A DNA stretch of 18,047 bases. Source: DATIJP01 sp964569185. Its GTDB lineage: Bacteria > Chlamydiota > Chlamydiia > Chlamydiales > Rhabdochlamydiaceae. The notes beneath the pieces are model-generated. The model was not told the origin of the DNA. It did no database searches and saw nothing but the letters and a program-made list of their open reading frames with translations. Below are positions 1-8,588 of this stretch, piece by piece (position 1 is the first letter of the stretch; every line of letters begins with the position of its first letter). The stretch is taken from NCBI GenBank assembly GCA_964569185.1, contig CAZMTP010000036.1:1-18047 (forward strand), written 5' to 3'. Made by a program: the position numbers and the translations under genes.

Positions 1-375
1 TTTTTTGATTTCATCTGTAACGTGTGGAATCACTTTGACCGTTTTGCCTAAATTGTCGCCCCGTCTTTCTTTTTTAATGACCGCATCATAAATCTGGCCT
101 GTGGTGACATTTGAGGCGCGGCACAAAGGAGAATTGGTATAACGGTAATAATGGCCCAGGTCTAGATCGGTTTCAGCGCCGTCATCGGTCACATACACTT
201 CGCCATGTTCAAAGGGGTTCATGGTGCCTGGATCTACGTTGAGGTAGGGGTCCAATTTTAGCATGGAGACTTTCAACCCACGGCTTTCAAGGAGCATGGC
301 AATGGATCCAGAGGTTAGGCCCTTGCCTAAAGAAGAGACCACGCCGCCAGTAATAAAAATATATTTTGGTTCCAT
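1..375 (-). CDS. pyrG: CTP synthase, N-terminal part (cut by window edge)
   Basis: Makes CTP from UTP, ATP and glutamine; cytosolic, last step of pyrimidine nucleotide synthesis. Reading the minus strand from the ATG at 375 gives 125 codons open to the window edge. They begin MEPKYIFITGGVVSSLGKG, the family's N-terminal synthetase domain with its glycine-rich nucleotide loop, followed by LDPYLNVDPGTMNPFEHGE and TDDGAETDLDLGHY, two hallmark blocks (UTP/CTP binding and Mg-ATP region). The glutaminase domain lies outside the window. A purine-rich stretch (GGGGGA) sits about 9 bases upstream of the ATG. Divergent from sdaA. The family assignment is certain; only the 5' quarter of the gene is visible. 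Confidence 0.97.
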   Translation of the reverse strand, partial: MEPKYIFITGGVVSSLGKGLTSGSIAMLLESRGLKVSMLKLDPYLNVDPGTMNPFEHGEVYVTDDGAETDLDLGHYYRYTNSPLCRASNVTTGQIYDAVIKKERRGDNLGKTVKVIPHVTDEIKK

Positions 376-401
376 CTGAAGTTTCCCCCGTAAAGTCCTA
401 T

Positions 402-407
402 ATTATA
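402..407 (-). promoter_or_regulatory. Probable -10 box for pyrG
   Basis: On the minus strand the bases read TATAAT, a perfect -10 hexamer about 27 bases upstream of the pyrG start. No convincing -35 is seen at normal spacing. Inferred from consensus match only. Confidence 0.35.
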
Positions 408-474
408 AAAAAAACCAGTAAAAGAACAGCTTTTCATATAGATGGGGAAAGGGGGGTGGTTGCGGTTAATGGAG

Positions 475-483
475 TGTTATATT
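475..483 (+). promoter_or_regulatory. Extended -10 promoter element for sdaA
   Basis: TGTTATATT, an extended -10 (TGn followed by TATATT), ends 31 bases before the sdaA ATG. No good -35 lies at 16-18 bp. The same TGTTATA core appears before the 2017 operon and before the RNA locus near 8725. Confidence 0.45.
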
Positions 484-514
484 AGATTCTAGGCAAACTA
501 GTAGGAGAATAGTT

Positions 515-1906
515 ATGGCTGTGAGCCTTTTTCAAATTTTTTCTATCGGAATTGGCCCGTCGAGTTCGCATACAGTTGGTCCGATGCGTGCAGCTCTGGC
601 ATTTATTTTAGCACTAGAAAAAAATGAAAGATTGCCTGAAGTGGTCTCTATCTGTGTAGAACTTTTTGGCTCTTTGGCTATGACAGGTAAAGGACATGGA
701 ACGGATGCGGCTGTTCTTCTCGGATTAGAAGGTGCAACGCCTGAATCGGTGGATCCTAATATTGTGGATAGTCGTTTTTCTGAAATTTTAAACACCAATA
801 CGCTCCATTTGCTCCATAAAAAGAAGATTGCTTTCTATCCAGAGACCGATCTTCTTTTCCACAAAGGCCAGCGTCTTCCTTACCATTCTAATGCGATGCG
901 CTTTAAAGCATTTGACGCTGAAGGCAAAGAGCTGCTTGTGCAGATCTATTACTCTACAGGCGGTGGATTCATTATGGATCACGAACAGATTTTTTCTCCT
1001 CCTGTAAGAGATGCCGATGATCTGCTTCCTCACCCTTTTAAAACTTGTGAAGAGTTGCTCTCTATTTGTAACAGTGAAAACAAGATGATTTATGAAATCA
1101 TGATGGAAAATGAGATGGCCTGGCGCAACAAAGATGAAGTGCGTGTCGGGATTCTTAAAATTTGGCAAGTGATGCAAGACTGCGTTAAACGGGGCATCAA
1201 TGAAGAAGGGATTTTACCAGGTGGACTAGGAGTGCGCAGACGCGCAAAACCGCTTTATCAGCAACTTTTAGAGCAAGAAGCTGCTGGAGTCAAAGATCCT
1301 TCCTCAGTACTGGATTGGGTCAGTCTTTTTGCCTTAGCTGTGAATGAAGAGAATGCTGCAAAGGGCAGAGTCGTGACAGCGCCAACTAATGGAGCTGCGG
1401 GCATTATCCCGGCTGTGCTGCACTATTATATGAAATTTACAGAAAACCCCAGTGAAGAGGGGATTATTCGCTTCTTTTTAACGGCTGCGGCGATTGCTAT
1501 TCTGTATAAAGAGGGCGCCTCTCTTGCCGCCGCAGAAATGGGATGCCAAGGGGAAGTGGGTGTGGCCTGCTCAATGGCTGCCGGCGCGCTTGTGGCTGCA
1601 CTAGGAGGCACAAATCTGCAGATTGAAAATGCAGCAGAAATCGGGATGGAGCACAATTTAGGGCTGACCTGCGATCCTGTGGGGGGCCTAGTTCAGGTTC
1701 CTTGTATTGAACGTAATACGATGGGTTCTATTAAAGCCATTAATGCAGCCCGTCTTGCCCTTTATGGCGATGGCCAGCATCTGGTCTCTTTAGATCAGGT
1801 GATCCGTGCCATGAAGCAGACAGGCGAGGATATGAAACATATCTACAAAGAGACCTCTGAAGGGGGGCTTGCTTTGCAGGTCAATGTGGCCACAGTCGAG
1901 TGTTAA
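515..1906 (+). CDS. sdaA: L-serine dehydratase, single-chain iron-sulfur type
   Basis: Deaminates L-serine to pyruvate and ammonia in the cytosol with a 4Fe-4S cluster that acts as the Lewis acid. The 463-residue protein has the usual fused beta (about 1-160) plus alpha (about 190-460) layout. It opens with the family signature IGPSSSHTVGPMRAA; the cluster domain carries APTNGAAGIIPAV, EMGCQGEVGVACSMAAG and LTCDPVGGLVQVPC. Likely ligands are C344, C386 and C397. The very last residue is Cys463, matching the tail-in-mouth arrangement known for the Legionella enzyme, in which the C-terminal Cys ligates the cluster. A good ribosome site (AGGAGA, 503-508) lies 6 bases before the ATG. It stands alone between pyrG and the next operon, so it probably has its own promoter. 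Confidence 0.96.
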   Translation: MAVSLFQIFSIGIGPSSSHTVGPMRAALAFILALEKNERLPEVVSICVELFGSLAMTGKGHGTDAAVLLGLEGATPESVDPNIVDSRFSEILNTNTLHLLHKKKIAFYPETDLLFHKGQRLPYHSNAMRFKAFDAEGKELLVQIYYSTGGGFIMDHEQIFSPPVRDADDLLPHPFKTCEELLSICNSENKMIYEIMMENEMAWRNKDEVRVGILKIWQVMQDCVKRGINEEGILPGGLGVRRRAKPLYQQLLEQEAAGVKDPSSVLDWVSLFALAVNEENAAKGRVVTAPTNGAAGIIPAVLHYYMKFTENPSEEGIIRFFLTAAAIAILYKEGASLAAAEMGCQGEVGVACSMAAGALVAALGGTNLQIENAAEIGMEHNLGLTCDPVGGLVQVPCIERNTMGSIKAINAARLALYGDGQHLVSLDQVIRAMKQTGEDMKHIYKETSEGGLALQVNVATVEC

Positions 1907-1950
1907 TCTAACTCACACAGTTACAATCGTTTGCGAATTTATTTAATTAT

Positions 1951-1979
1951 TTGATTAAAATAATTATTATTGTTATAAT
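1951..1979 (+). promoter_or_regulatory. Strong sigma70-type promoter of the 2017-8588 operon
   Basis: TTGATT (1951-1956), a 17-bp spacer, then TATAAT (1974-1979) preceded by TG at 1971-1972. This is the best promoter match in the window. It lies in a very AT-rich gap after sdaA and predicts a start near 1986, about 30 bases before the first gene. Confidence 0.7.
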
Positions 1980-2016
1980 ATTTATAATTTTAATAACCAA
2001 TTAATAGGTATTTAAT

Positions 2017-2412
2017 ATGAATATTATACAACCTAAACCTTTGAAAGCAGGTGTTACGGCACATTTAGAAAAACTAGTTTCTTTTCAAACAGAGATTGTA
2101 GAAGATGTCGAAGGGCTTCTAAATATAGCAAAAAAGAGATTTAATCTTTTTCAAGAAATTGTAAAATTATCTCCTATCAAAAAACCTGTTTTAATTGATG
2201 ATGAGATTGCGAGTATCCAACAACATATAGATGTCTTAGAAACAGCATTAGATGAAGATATCCATAAATATGAAACGTTTGATGAGTTAGTGGAATTAAT
2301 TGATGAATCAGAGTCCCTGAATGAGGCTCTACAAGCGAGATGCAGGCATGCTGATGATCAGAATAAGTTGCTTCAACTTATCCGTGATGATCGGTTGCCA
2401 AAAGCGAAATAA
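2017..2412 (+). CDS. Hypothetical helical protein, first gene of operon
   Basis: I do not recognise this 131-residue protein. It has no signal peptide or membrane segment. It is rich in Glu, Asp, Leu, Ile and Lys with heptad-like spacing (about residues 14-55 and 65-125), so it is probably all-helical and partly coiled coil. It is acidic overall with a basic tail ending in LPKAK. It starts 38 bases after a strong -10, supporting expression, but the ribosome site is weak (AGGT, 2006-2009). It lies 18 bp before a second unknown gene that runs into the phosphofructokinase gene. A lineage-specific cytosolic protein is the safest reading; a secreted effector cannot be excluded. Confidence 0.65.
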   Translation: MNIIQPKPLKAGVTAHLEKLVSFQTEIVEDVEGLLNIAKKRFNLFQEIVKLSPIKKPVLIDDEIASIQQHIDVLETALDEDIHKYETFDELVELIDESESLNEALQARCRHADDQNKLLQLIRDDRLPKAK

Positions 2413-2430
2413 TGATTTAGACTTCAGTCA

Positions 2431-2886
2431 ATGAATTCTAAATCCATTTCTGACACGCTATCGCGTTTGAACCGTCAGCATGAGATTGTACTGCTTGATG
2501 CTAAGTTAAAAGACTCGCTCGTTCAAATAGAGCGTTGTAGGCGGCTTTTCGCTCATTCACAGAGCTTTTCTTTTACTCAAACTCTGTCAGAAATGAAGCG
2601 TGATTCTGAAAAACTGCACCAAAGGATTTTCGATTTAAAAGGCAACCCCCATGCAAATATTAAAAACGTCCAATGTTGTATTGATGCTTTTTTTTTCAAA
2701 GCATGCAGCACTTATCAATTCCTGCATCAAATCAAAGAACGGTTGAATGGATTGAAATCTCCTTGTAAACTAGGGGCATCCAACATGAGGAGTTCCCATG
2801 GTAAGCCGCTTGCAAGAGGCCCGACAAAAATATGTCCCAAAACTGCCGAAAATCTTCCAGAATTTACATCGCATTCAATTTCATAA
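2431..2886 (+). CDS. Hypothetical small protein overlapping pfp start
   Basis: Unrecognised 151-residue reading frame. Residues 1 to about 115 look like a helical, Leu/Lys/Arg-rich protein with several Cys, similar in style to the preceding unknown protein but not clearly homologous. The last 29 codons run inside the start of pfp in another frame (89-bp overlap) and read like out-of-frame sequence. Either the protein has an unselected tail, or a stop was lost by a frameshift. No clear ribosome site precedes the ATG, so it would depend on coupling to the upstream gene 18 bp away. A run of nine T (2688-2696) lies inside the frame, flanked by ATGCTTT / AAAGCAT arms, and is a plausible slippage or sequencing-error site. 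Confidence 0.5.
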   Translation: MNSKSISDTLSRLNRQHEIVLLDAKLKDSLVQIERCRRLFAHSQSFSFTQTLSEMKRDSEKLHQRIFDLKGNPHANIKNVQCCIDAFFFKACSTYQFLHQIKERLNGLKSPCKLGASNMRSSHGKPLARGPTKICPKTAENLPEFTSHSIS

Positions 2887-4426
2887 AGGCGAAGACACTT
2901 CCGCCATTAAACACATAGAAGAACTAAAAAAACTATTTCCGCTCACTTTTGGCCGGAAGTTAGTGCATGCCAAAGAAGGGGAAAAGCGTACCACAACGCC
3001 ACTAAAAGTGGGCGTGGTCTTTTCAGGGGGACAAGCTTCTGGAGGCCATAATGTGATTGCCGGCCTGCTAGATGCGCTCCTGGCATTAAATTCTCAAAGT
3101 GAACTGATCGGTTTTTTAGGCGGGCCGAGCGGAATTGTAGAAAGTAAATATACTGCTCTTACGCCGCAAATGGTGGCTCCCTATCGCAATCAGGGCGGAT
3201 TTGATCTGATCGGCTCTGGTCGCACCAAGATTGAAACAGAGCAGCAGTTTAGCGCCGCACTTAAAGTAGTTAAAGAACTCAAGCTAGATGGTCTGGTGAT
3301 TATTGGAGGGGACGATTCCAATACCAATGCTGCCCTTTTAGCCGAATATTTTTTGCAAAAAAAAGCGGCAGTCACAGTGGTGGGCGTCCCTAAAACGATC
3401 GATGGCGATCTGAAAAACCAGTATGTGGCCACCTCTTTTGGTTTTGACACAGCCTGCAAAGTCTATTCCGAAATGATCGGTAATATTGCACGCGATGCGC
3501 TTTCTGCGAAAAAATATACCCATTTTATCAAACTCATGGGCCGTTCTGCCTCCCATATTGCTTTAGAGTGTGCACTGGCCTGCCATCCGAACATTGCCCT
3601 GATTGGAGAAGAGGTGTTTGCTTTGCGAAAAACATTAGACCAGATCACTCAGGAAATTTGCGATGTGGTCGCTCGTCGGGCAGAGCAAGGAAAAAACTTC
3701 GGGGTAGTGCTAGTCCCTGAAGGATTGATCGAATTTATCCCTGAGATGGGGGAGTTGATTGCTGAACTGAATCGGTTAGCGGCAGGGTCCTCTTTAAATA
3801 GGCAAGAAACGGCTCAGAAATTGACGGCTGCATCGAAGCTCTGTTTTGAAGCATTGCCGGAAGAAATTCAAAAGCAGCTGCTGCTAGAAAGAGATCCTCA
3901 TGGCAATGTCCAGGTTTCTCTTATTGATACAGAACAGCTTCTCATGTATACGGTAAAAAAAGAGCTGGAGCGACGCAAAAAAGAGGGCACATTTAAAGGA
4001 AAATTTGCGGCCTTGAACCATTTTTTTGGCTATGAAGGGCGCGCAGGGTTTCCTTCTAATTTTGATGCCCACTATTGCATGGCCTTAGGCTATACTGCGG
4101 CGCTTCTTGTTAATGAAAAGCTAACAGGGTATATGACCTGTGTAGGGAATCTTGAAAAAGCAGTCTCCGAGTGGACCATTGCAGGATTGCCTTTGACGAT
4201 GCTGATGACGATAGAATCAAGAAAAGGAAAGGAAAAACCGGTGATCCAAAAAGCGCTTGTTGATCTGAAAGGAAAACCATTTGCCTACTTTAAGCAGCAG
4301 CGTGATAGCTGGGCCTTGAAAGATCAGTACCGTTTTCCCGGTCCTATACAATTTTTTGGGGATCCCGAATTAACCGACACGATCCCGCTGACAATGACTT
4401 TGGAGACGCATGGGACGTTACACTAA
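2798..4426 (+). CDS. pfp: PPi-dependent 6-phosphofructokinase
   Basis: Reversibly phosphorylates fructose 6-phosphate with pyrophosphate instead of ATP, the glycolytic route typical of chlamydiae. The 542-residue length fits the long plant-beta-subunit-like PFP class. Seen in order: SGGQASGGHN (76-85, phosphate loop), GGDDSNTNA (170-178, where the second Asp is the mark of PPi rather than ATP use), PKTIDGDLKN (198-207, with the catalytic TIDGD block), and MGRSASH (247-253, sugar-phosphate binding). ATG 2798 is preceded by GAGGAG at 2786-2791 and sits inside the 3' end of the upstream unknown gene. The last 17 bp overlap the next gene, pointing to co-translation. Function is confident from the Asp substitution. 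Confidence 0.95.
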   Translation: MVSRLQEARQKYVPKLPKIFQNLHRIQFHKGEDTSAIKHIEELKKLFPLTFGRKLVHAKEGEKRTTTPLKVGVVFSGGQASGGHNVIAGLLDALLALNSQSELIGFLGGPSGIVESKYTALTPQMVAPYRNQGGFDLIGSGRTKIETEQQFSAALKVVKELKLDGLVIIGGDDSNTNAALLAEYFLQKKAAVTVVGVPKTIDGDLKNQYVATSFGFDTACKVYSEMIGNIARDALSAKKYTHFIKLMGRSASHIALECALACHPNIALIGEEVFALRKTLDQITQEICDVVARRAEQGKNFGVVLVPEGLIEFIPEMGELIAELNRLAAGSSLNRQETAQKLTAASKLCFEALPEEIQKQLLLERDPHGNVQVSLIDTEQLLMYTVKKELERRKKEGTFKGKFAALNHFFGYEGRAGFPSNFDAHYCMALGYTAALLVNEKLTGYMTCVGNLEKAVSEWTIAGLPLTMLMTIESRKGKEKPVIQKALVDLKGKPFAYFKQQRDSWALKDQYRFPGPIQFFGDPELTDTIPLTMTLETHGTLH

Positions 4427-5354
4427 TCCGCATCGCAATGATTCAAAGCGCCAATTGTGGCATTTTCTTCTCTGGCGTATGGGATACTATGATGAAAAGC
4501 GGCGTGGGGAACTTAACCCCGATTTTGTATTTCCACGTTTTGTTCTAGACTATGACCCCAACAAACCCTATGTGACCTGGATCAATCATAGCACTTTTTT
4601 AATCTCACTGAATGGTCTTAATTTTTTGACCGATCCGATCTGGAATGACCGGCCCTCTCCAGTCAACTTTTGCGGTCCTAAACGGCGCCATAAGCCGGGC
4701 GTCAAATTAGAAGAGCTACCCAAAATCGATTATGTTCTACTTAGCCATGACCATTATGATCATCTGGATAAACCTACCGTGAAACGACTGGTCCATCTAT
4801 TTCCCCATATCCTTTGGGTTGTGCCGCAAGGAGTCAAGCGCTGGTTTTTAAAAGAAAACATTTTTAAAGTAGTCGAGCATAGCTGGTGGGAAGAGCGCCT
4901 CATATCTCCTCATCTTAAAATCACTGCCGTTCCTGCGCAGCATTTCTCCGGGAGACGCGGCTATGACCTGAATAAAACGTTGTGGCTTGGTTGGGTGGTA
5001 GAGGATTTACAGCTAAATAAACGGTTCTATTTTGTCGGAGATACTGGCTATAATGATCATGATTTCAAAAATATTGGACGCGCTTGGGGCTCTTTTGATC
5101 TTAGTCTGATTCCGATTGGTTCTTATGTGCCGCGCCGTTTTATGTCGCCTGTCCATATAGAACCTAAAGATGCCGTGCGGATCCATCAAGAGGTCGGATC
5201 CAAATTAAGCATTGCTATGCATTGGAAAACTTTTCGCTTATCTGATGAGCCGATGCAGCAACCTCCTTATGATCTGTATCAATCTCTTCAAGAAAATAAC
5301 ATTGACCCTGCCCAATTTCGGGTCATGGAACCAGGAGTAAAGCTCAATTGGTGA
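4410..5354 (+). CDS. Metallo-beta-lactamase-fold hydrolase, NAPE-PLD/UlaG type
   Basis: A 314-residue zinc hydrolase related to N-acylphosphatidylethanolamine phospholipase D and the RomA/UlaG group. Seen: SHDHYDH at 112-118 (HxHxDH motif), then His178, Asp211 in FVGDTGYND and His271 in AMHWKTF, which together make the full dinuclear metal site. The ring of conserved blocks (WINHSTFLI, TDPIWNDRPSP, SFDLSLIPIGSY, SPVHIEPKDAV) matches this family well. No signal peptide is evident. It overlaps the end of pfp by 17 bp and the following methyltransferase by 4 bp, so translation is probably coupled. The substrate is not deducible; phospholipid or acyl-amide cleavage is the family precedent. Confidence 0.88.
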   Translation: MGRYTNPHRNDSKRQLWHFLLWRMGYYDEKRRGELNPDFVFPRFVLDYDPNKPYVTWINHSTFLISLNGLNFLTDPIWNDRPSPVNFCGPKRRHKPGVKLEELPKIDYVLLSHDHYDHLDKPTVKRLVHLFPHILWVVPQGVKRWFLKENIFKVVEHSWWEERLISPHLKITAVPAQHFSGRRGYDLNKTLWLGWVVEDLQLNKRFYFVGDTGYNDHDFKNIGRAWGSFDLSLIPIGSYVPRRFMSPVHIEPKDAVRIHQEVGSKLSIAMHWKTFRLSDEPMQQPPYDLYQSLQENNIDPAQFRVMEPGVKLNW

Positions 5355-5995
5355 TTTTCTTAAAAACTAAATTCTGGCTGCACCGCGAAGAAAAACAGGT
5401 CAAACAATTTTTCTATTGGCATGACCGTTTTAAAGAGATCGATAAACAGCTCTCTTTGGCCTACGCCTATAGAAATCCTTATCAGATCAGCAGAAAATAT
5501 CTCCAAAAACAGGGAGCGGAAGACATTCATTTGTATGGAGAAACTCCGCTGACCACCATGCGCCGCATCGTAGAGGAATGTGCGATTGGTCCTCAGGATG
5601 TGGTGATAGAAATGGGAGCAGGCAGAGGAAGGACCTCTTTTTTCTTAAGCGAATATATCGGCTGCCATGTCTATGCAATGGAACAAATTCCTGAATTTGT
5701 AGAAAGCGCAGAGAACATTGCAAAGAAATTTGATTGTAAAAAGGTGCACTTTTCTTGTCGTGACATGATGGAAGCCGATTTTCAAAAGGCCACCGTGATC
5801 TATCTTTATGGCACCTGTTTAAGCGATTCTACGATTGAAATGCTTACAGATCTTCTTCCCTCTCAAATAAAAATCATTACCGTCAGCTACCCGCTCTGCG
5901 ATTATTCGAAAAATTTTGTCACATTAAAGCAGTTTTCTGCTCCTTTCCCGTGGGGGAGTGCCACCATTTATTTAAATCAAAAAATAGAGCAATAA
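5351..5995 (+). CDS. Class I SAM-dependent methyltransferase-like protein
   Basis: A Rossmann-type methyltransferase of about 214 residues. The SAM-binding motif I is seen as VVIEMGAGRGRTS (about residues 84-96), followed by the acidic end of strand 2 in VYAMEQIPEFVE and a motif-II-like region DMMEADFQKATVIYLYG. I choose GTG 5351 as the start because GTGA overlaps the stop of the upstream gene (4 bp), a typical coupling arrangement; an in-frame TTG at 5348 would add one residue. The basic N-terminus contains a helical region before the catalytic fold. The motif I layout and YLYG block faintly recall protein-lysine (DOT1-like) methyltransferases, but that is a weak impression. The substrate is unknown. 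Confidence 0.75.
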   Translation: MIFLKTKFWLHREEKQVKQFFYWHDRFKEIDKQLSLAYAYRNPYQISRKYLQKQGAEDIHLYGETPLTTMRRIVEECAIGPQDVVIEMGAGRGRTSFFLSEYIGCHVYAMEQIPEFVESAENIAKKFDCKKVHFSCRDMMEADFQKATVIYLYGTCLSDSTIEMLTDLLPSQIKIITVSYPLCDYSKNFVTLKQFSAPFPWGSATIYLNQKIEQ

Positions 5996-6010
5996 TGTAA
6001 TATTTGAGCT

Positions 6011-6826
6011 GTGAAAGCTCAATATAAACTAAAAATTCCTGTAATCGGTCTTGGCACTTATAAATTGCTCGGCGCAACCTGTGTCAAAGTGGTCAAAGAA
6101 GCACTGGATATCGGCTACCGCCATTTTGATACGGCCCAAGTGTATGAAAACCATAAGGCAGTGGCCGAGGGACTACAGGGCTTTGACCGCTCTACCCTTT
6201 TCATCACCTCAAAATTGGCCCTAGAACAGGTCGATGATGACCGCATCACACAGTCTGTTACCGAGGCATGCGATCTGGCCTTAAAAGAGCTTAAAACCGA
6301 TTACTTAGACCTCTATTTAATCCACTGGCCCGATCATCAACGGCCCATGGTTAAAATTTTAGAGGCGATGCAGGGCCTAAAAAAAACAGGGAAAGTGCGC
6401 CACGTGGGCGTGAGTAATTACACCATCCACCATCTCCAAGATGCTTTGGATGCTAAGCTGGCTATAGAATGTAATCAGGTGGAGTTTCATCCCTATCTTT
6501 ACCAAAAAGAGCTTCTTGAATTTTGCAATCGGCACCAGATCTGCCTCTGCGCTTATCGCCCTTTTGGCCAAGGAAAACTGCTAGAGGATGAGCCGCTGTT
6601 TGCTAAGATCGGCAAAAAATATGGAAAATCGGCCGCGCAAGTGATTTTGCGCTGGTGCATCCAGAAAAATATTCCCGTGATCCCCAAGAGCAGCTCTAAA
6701 AAACGATTAGCAGAAAATTTTGCGATCTTTGATTTTTCCCTTTCACAAAAAGAGATGCAGCTTTTAGATGAGCTGAATAAAAATTATCGTTATTGCGTCC
6801 CAGAATGCGAAGATTTTGATTATTAA
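6011..6826 (+). CDS. Aldo/keto reductase
   Basis: NADPH-dependent oxidoreductase with a TIM-barrel fold, 271 residues, the usual length of short bacterial AKRs (2,5-diketo-gluconate reductase type). The catalytic tetrad is visible: Asp40 and Tyr45 in YRHFDTAQVYEN, Lys68 in ITSKLA and His105 in YLIHWPD. Cofactor-binding blocks VGVSNYT, CNQVEFHPY and VIPKSSSKKRL are present. The start is GTG at 6011, 15 bp after the methyltransferase; there is no clear ribosome site, so expression probably relies on read-through within the operon. The physiological substrate (methylglyoxal, sugar or lipid aldehydes) cannot be read from sequence. Confidence 0.92.
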   Translation: MKAQYKLKIPVIGLGTYKLLGATCVKVVKEALDIGYRHFDTAQVYENHKAVAEGLQGFDRSTLFITSKLALEQVDDDRITQSVTEACDLALKELKTDYLDLYLIHWPDHQRPMVKILEAMQGLKKTGKVRHVGVSNYTIHHLQDALDAKLAIECNQVEFHPYLYQKELLEFCNRHQICLCAYRPFGQGKLLEDEPLFAKIGKKYGKSAAQVILRWCIQKNIPVIPKSSSKKRLAENFAIFDFSLSQKEMQLLDELNKNYRYCVPECEDFDY

Positions 6827-6833
6827 TACTAAT

Positions 6834-8588
6834 ATGCGTTGGAAAACAAGAGAGATCCAGATTGGTAAACTGGCAATGGGCGGCACACAACCGGTCCGCA
6901 TCCAGTCGATGACTACGTCCAATACACGTGATATTGAGGCCACACTGGGGCAAATCATGAAATTGGCTGATGCAGGCGCTGATATGGTCCGTGTCACAGT
7001 GCAGGGGATGAAAGAGGCTGAAGCCTGTGAAGGGATCAAAAATGGGCTGCTCAAAAAAGGCTATGAGATTCCTCTTGTGGCAGATATCCATTTTTATCCG
7101 CCTGCCGCAATGAAAGTGGTCGATTTTGCCGATAAAGTACGGATTAATCCTGGCAATTTTGTCGACAGGCGGGCCCTATTTAAAAAAATGGACTATGACG
7201 ATGTCACCTATGCACAGGAAATATTAAAAATTGAAGAGGGGTTTTCTCCCCTTGTAGAAAAGTGTCTGCGCTTAAAAAAAGCGCTCCGTATTGGGGTCAA
7301 TCATGGATCGCTCTCGGACCGCATCATGAACCGCTATGGAGATACGCCTGCAGGCATGGTGGAATCCGCGTTTGAATTTGCGCGTGTGTGCCGCAAGATG
7401 GACTATCACGCCTTTTGTTTTTCGATGAAGTCGAGCAATCCTGTCGTCATGATCGAAGCCTATCGTCTGCTTGTAAAAGAGATGATGCAACTAGGTTGGG
7501 ACTATCCCATTCATCTTGGAGTGACCGAAGCCGGCCTCGGGAAAGAGGGCAGAGTGAAATCGGCGATCGGGATCGGTACGCTATTACTAGATGGCATCGG
7601 CGATACGATCCGTGTGTCGCTCACAGAGGACCCTTGGGAAGAGATCGATCCTTGCAAAAGACTCGTGAAACTCAATGAAAAACAGAAAACAGCACCCTAT
7701 TACGCCCCGCTTTCGTGGAGTGCGGATAAAATCGAGGTTTCTTCGCCTTTACATCGCGATGGTTCTGTGATTCTTCCTGTGACAGAGACAGAGATGACGC
7801 AAGATGATTTCTTTGAACAGATAGGTTGCAAAGTGGTCTTTGGAAAGCCTGAGCGCACACTTTCCACAGTGGATGCCATTTTGATTGAGGCATGGCCAAA
7901 AGATTCTGAAAAACTAGAGCTTTTAAAGAAGGCAGATGTTGGCGTGATGCTCCAATCGCAAGAGACAGTGCTCTCAATAGAGGATGATTGGACCTGCCTT
8001 TTAAAATGCCCTCCGAAAATGATCTTTTTTTCTCTTAAGCAGTGTCCGATTTATGAAGGCAGAAAATTTTGTGCTTGGTTAAGAGAGCATCAGATCCAAG
8101 TTCCTGTCATTTGGGTCTATAAAAGTCAGATAGAAAAAAACGATTTTCTTATCCACGCAGCCGCCGAATGCGGTGCTCTATTGGCAGATAAGTTAGGGCA
8201 GGGCATAGCTGCAAAGGGTCCCTATGGATTAGATTTTCTTAGGAGGTTTAGCTTTACTCTTCTCCAAGCCTGCCGTATGCGCGCGGTGAAGACCGATTTT
8301 ATCTCTTGTCCTGGTTGCGGCCGCACGCTGTTTGAATTGCAGCAGGTGACCCAAAGAATTCAGAGCCGGACGGCCCATTTACCTGGGGTCAAAATCGCCA
8401 TTATGGGTTGCATTGTTAATGGGCCTGGAGAGATGGCCGATGCCGATTTTGGTTATGTGGGGTCAAAGCCAGGTAAAATCGATCTCTATATCGGCAAAAA
8501 ATGTGTCCAAAAAGATATCGATTTTGCCGATGCGGACGAGAAGCTGATCGAGCTAATTAAAGCCGAAGGCCGCTGGGTAGAACCTTAG
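6834..8588 (+). CDS. ispG: HMBPP synthase (IspG/GcpE), long chlamydial type
   Basis: Reduces methylerythritol cyclodiphosphate to HMBPP in the MEP isoprenoid pathway, using a 4Fe-4S cluster. From ATG 6834 the protein has 584 residues, against about 370 for the usual bacterial form. The barrel domain (1 to about 270) carries GGTQPVRIQSMTTS and VADIHFYPPAAM; an insertion of about 180 residues follows (about 275-455); the C-terminal cluster domain has CPGCGRTLFELQ (C492, C495) and GCIVNGPGE (C526, E533), the CX2C...CX6E ligand set. This three-domain layout is typical of plants and chlamydiae. An in-frame TTG at 6816 is possible but less likely, because homology starts at the ATG and the ATG lies 7 bp past the preceding stop. 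Last gene of the operon. Confidence 0.96.
   Translation: MRWKTREIQIGKLAMGGTQPVRIQSMTTSNTRDIEATLGQIMKLADAGADMVRVTVQGMKEAEACEGIKNGLLKKGYEIPLVADIHFYPPAAMKVVDFADKVRINPGNFVDRRALFKKMDYDDVTYAQEILKIEEGFSPLVEKCLRLKKALRIGVNHGSLSDRIMNRYGDTPAGMVESAFEFARVCRKMDYHAFCFSMKSSNPVVMIEAYRLLVKEMMQLGWDYPIHLGVTEAGLGKEGRVKSAIGIGTLLLDGIGDTIRVSLTEDPWEEIDPCKRLVKLNEKQKTAPYYAPLSWSADKIEVSSPLHRDGSVILPVTETEMTQDDFFEQIGCKVVFGKPERTLSTVDAILIEAWPKDSEKLELLKKADVGVMLQSQETVLSIEDDWTCLLKCPPKMIFFSLKQCPIYEGRKFCAWLREHQIQVPVIWVYKSQIEKNDFLIHAAAECGALLADKLGQGIAAKGPYGLDFLRRFSFTLLQACRMRAVKTDFISCPGCGRTLFELQQVTQRIQSRTAHLPGVKIAIMGCIVNGPGEMADADFGYVGSKPGKIDLYIGKKCVQKDIDFADADEKLIELIKAEGRWVEP

Noticed and set aside
6816..6833. TTG start for ispG adding six residues
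   Set aside because: Overlaps the aldo/keto reductase stop and adds non-homologous residues; the ATG at 6834 fits better.
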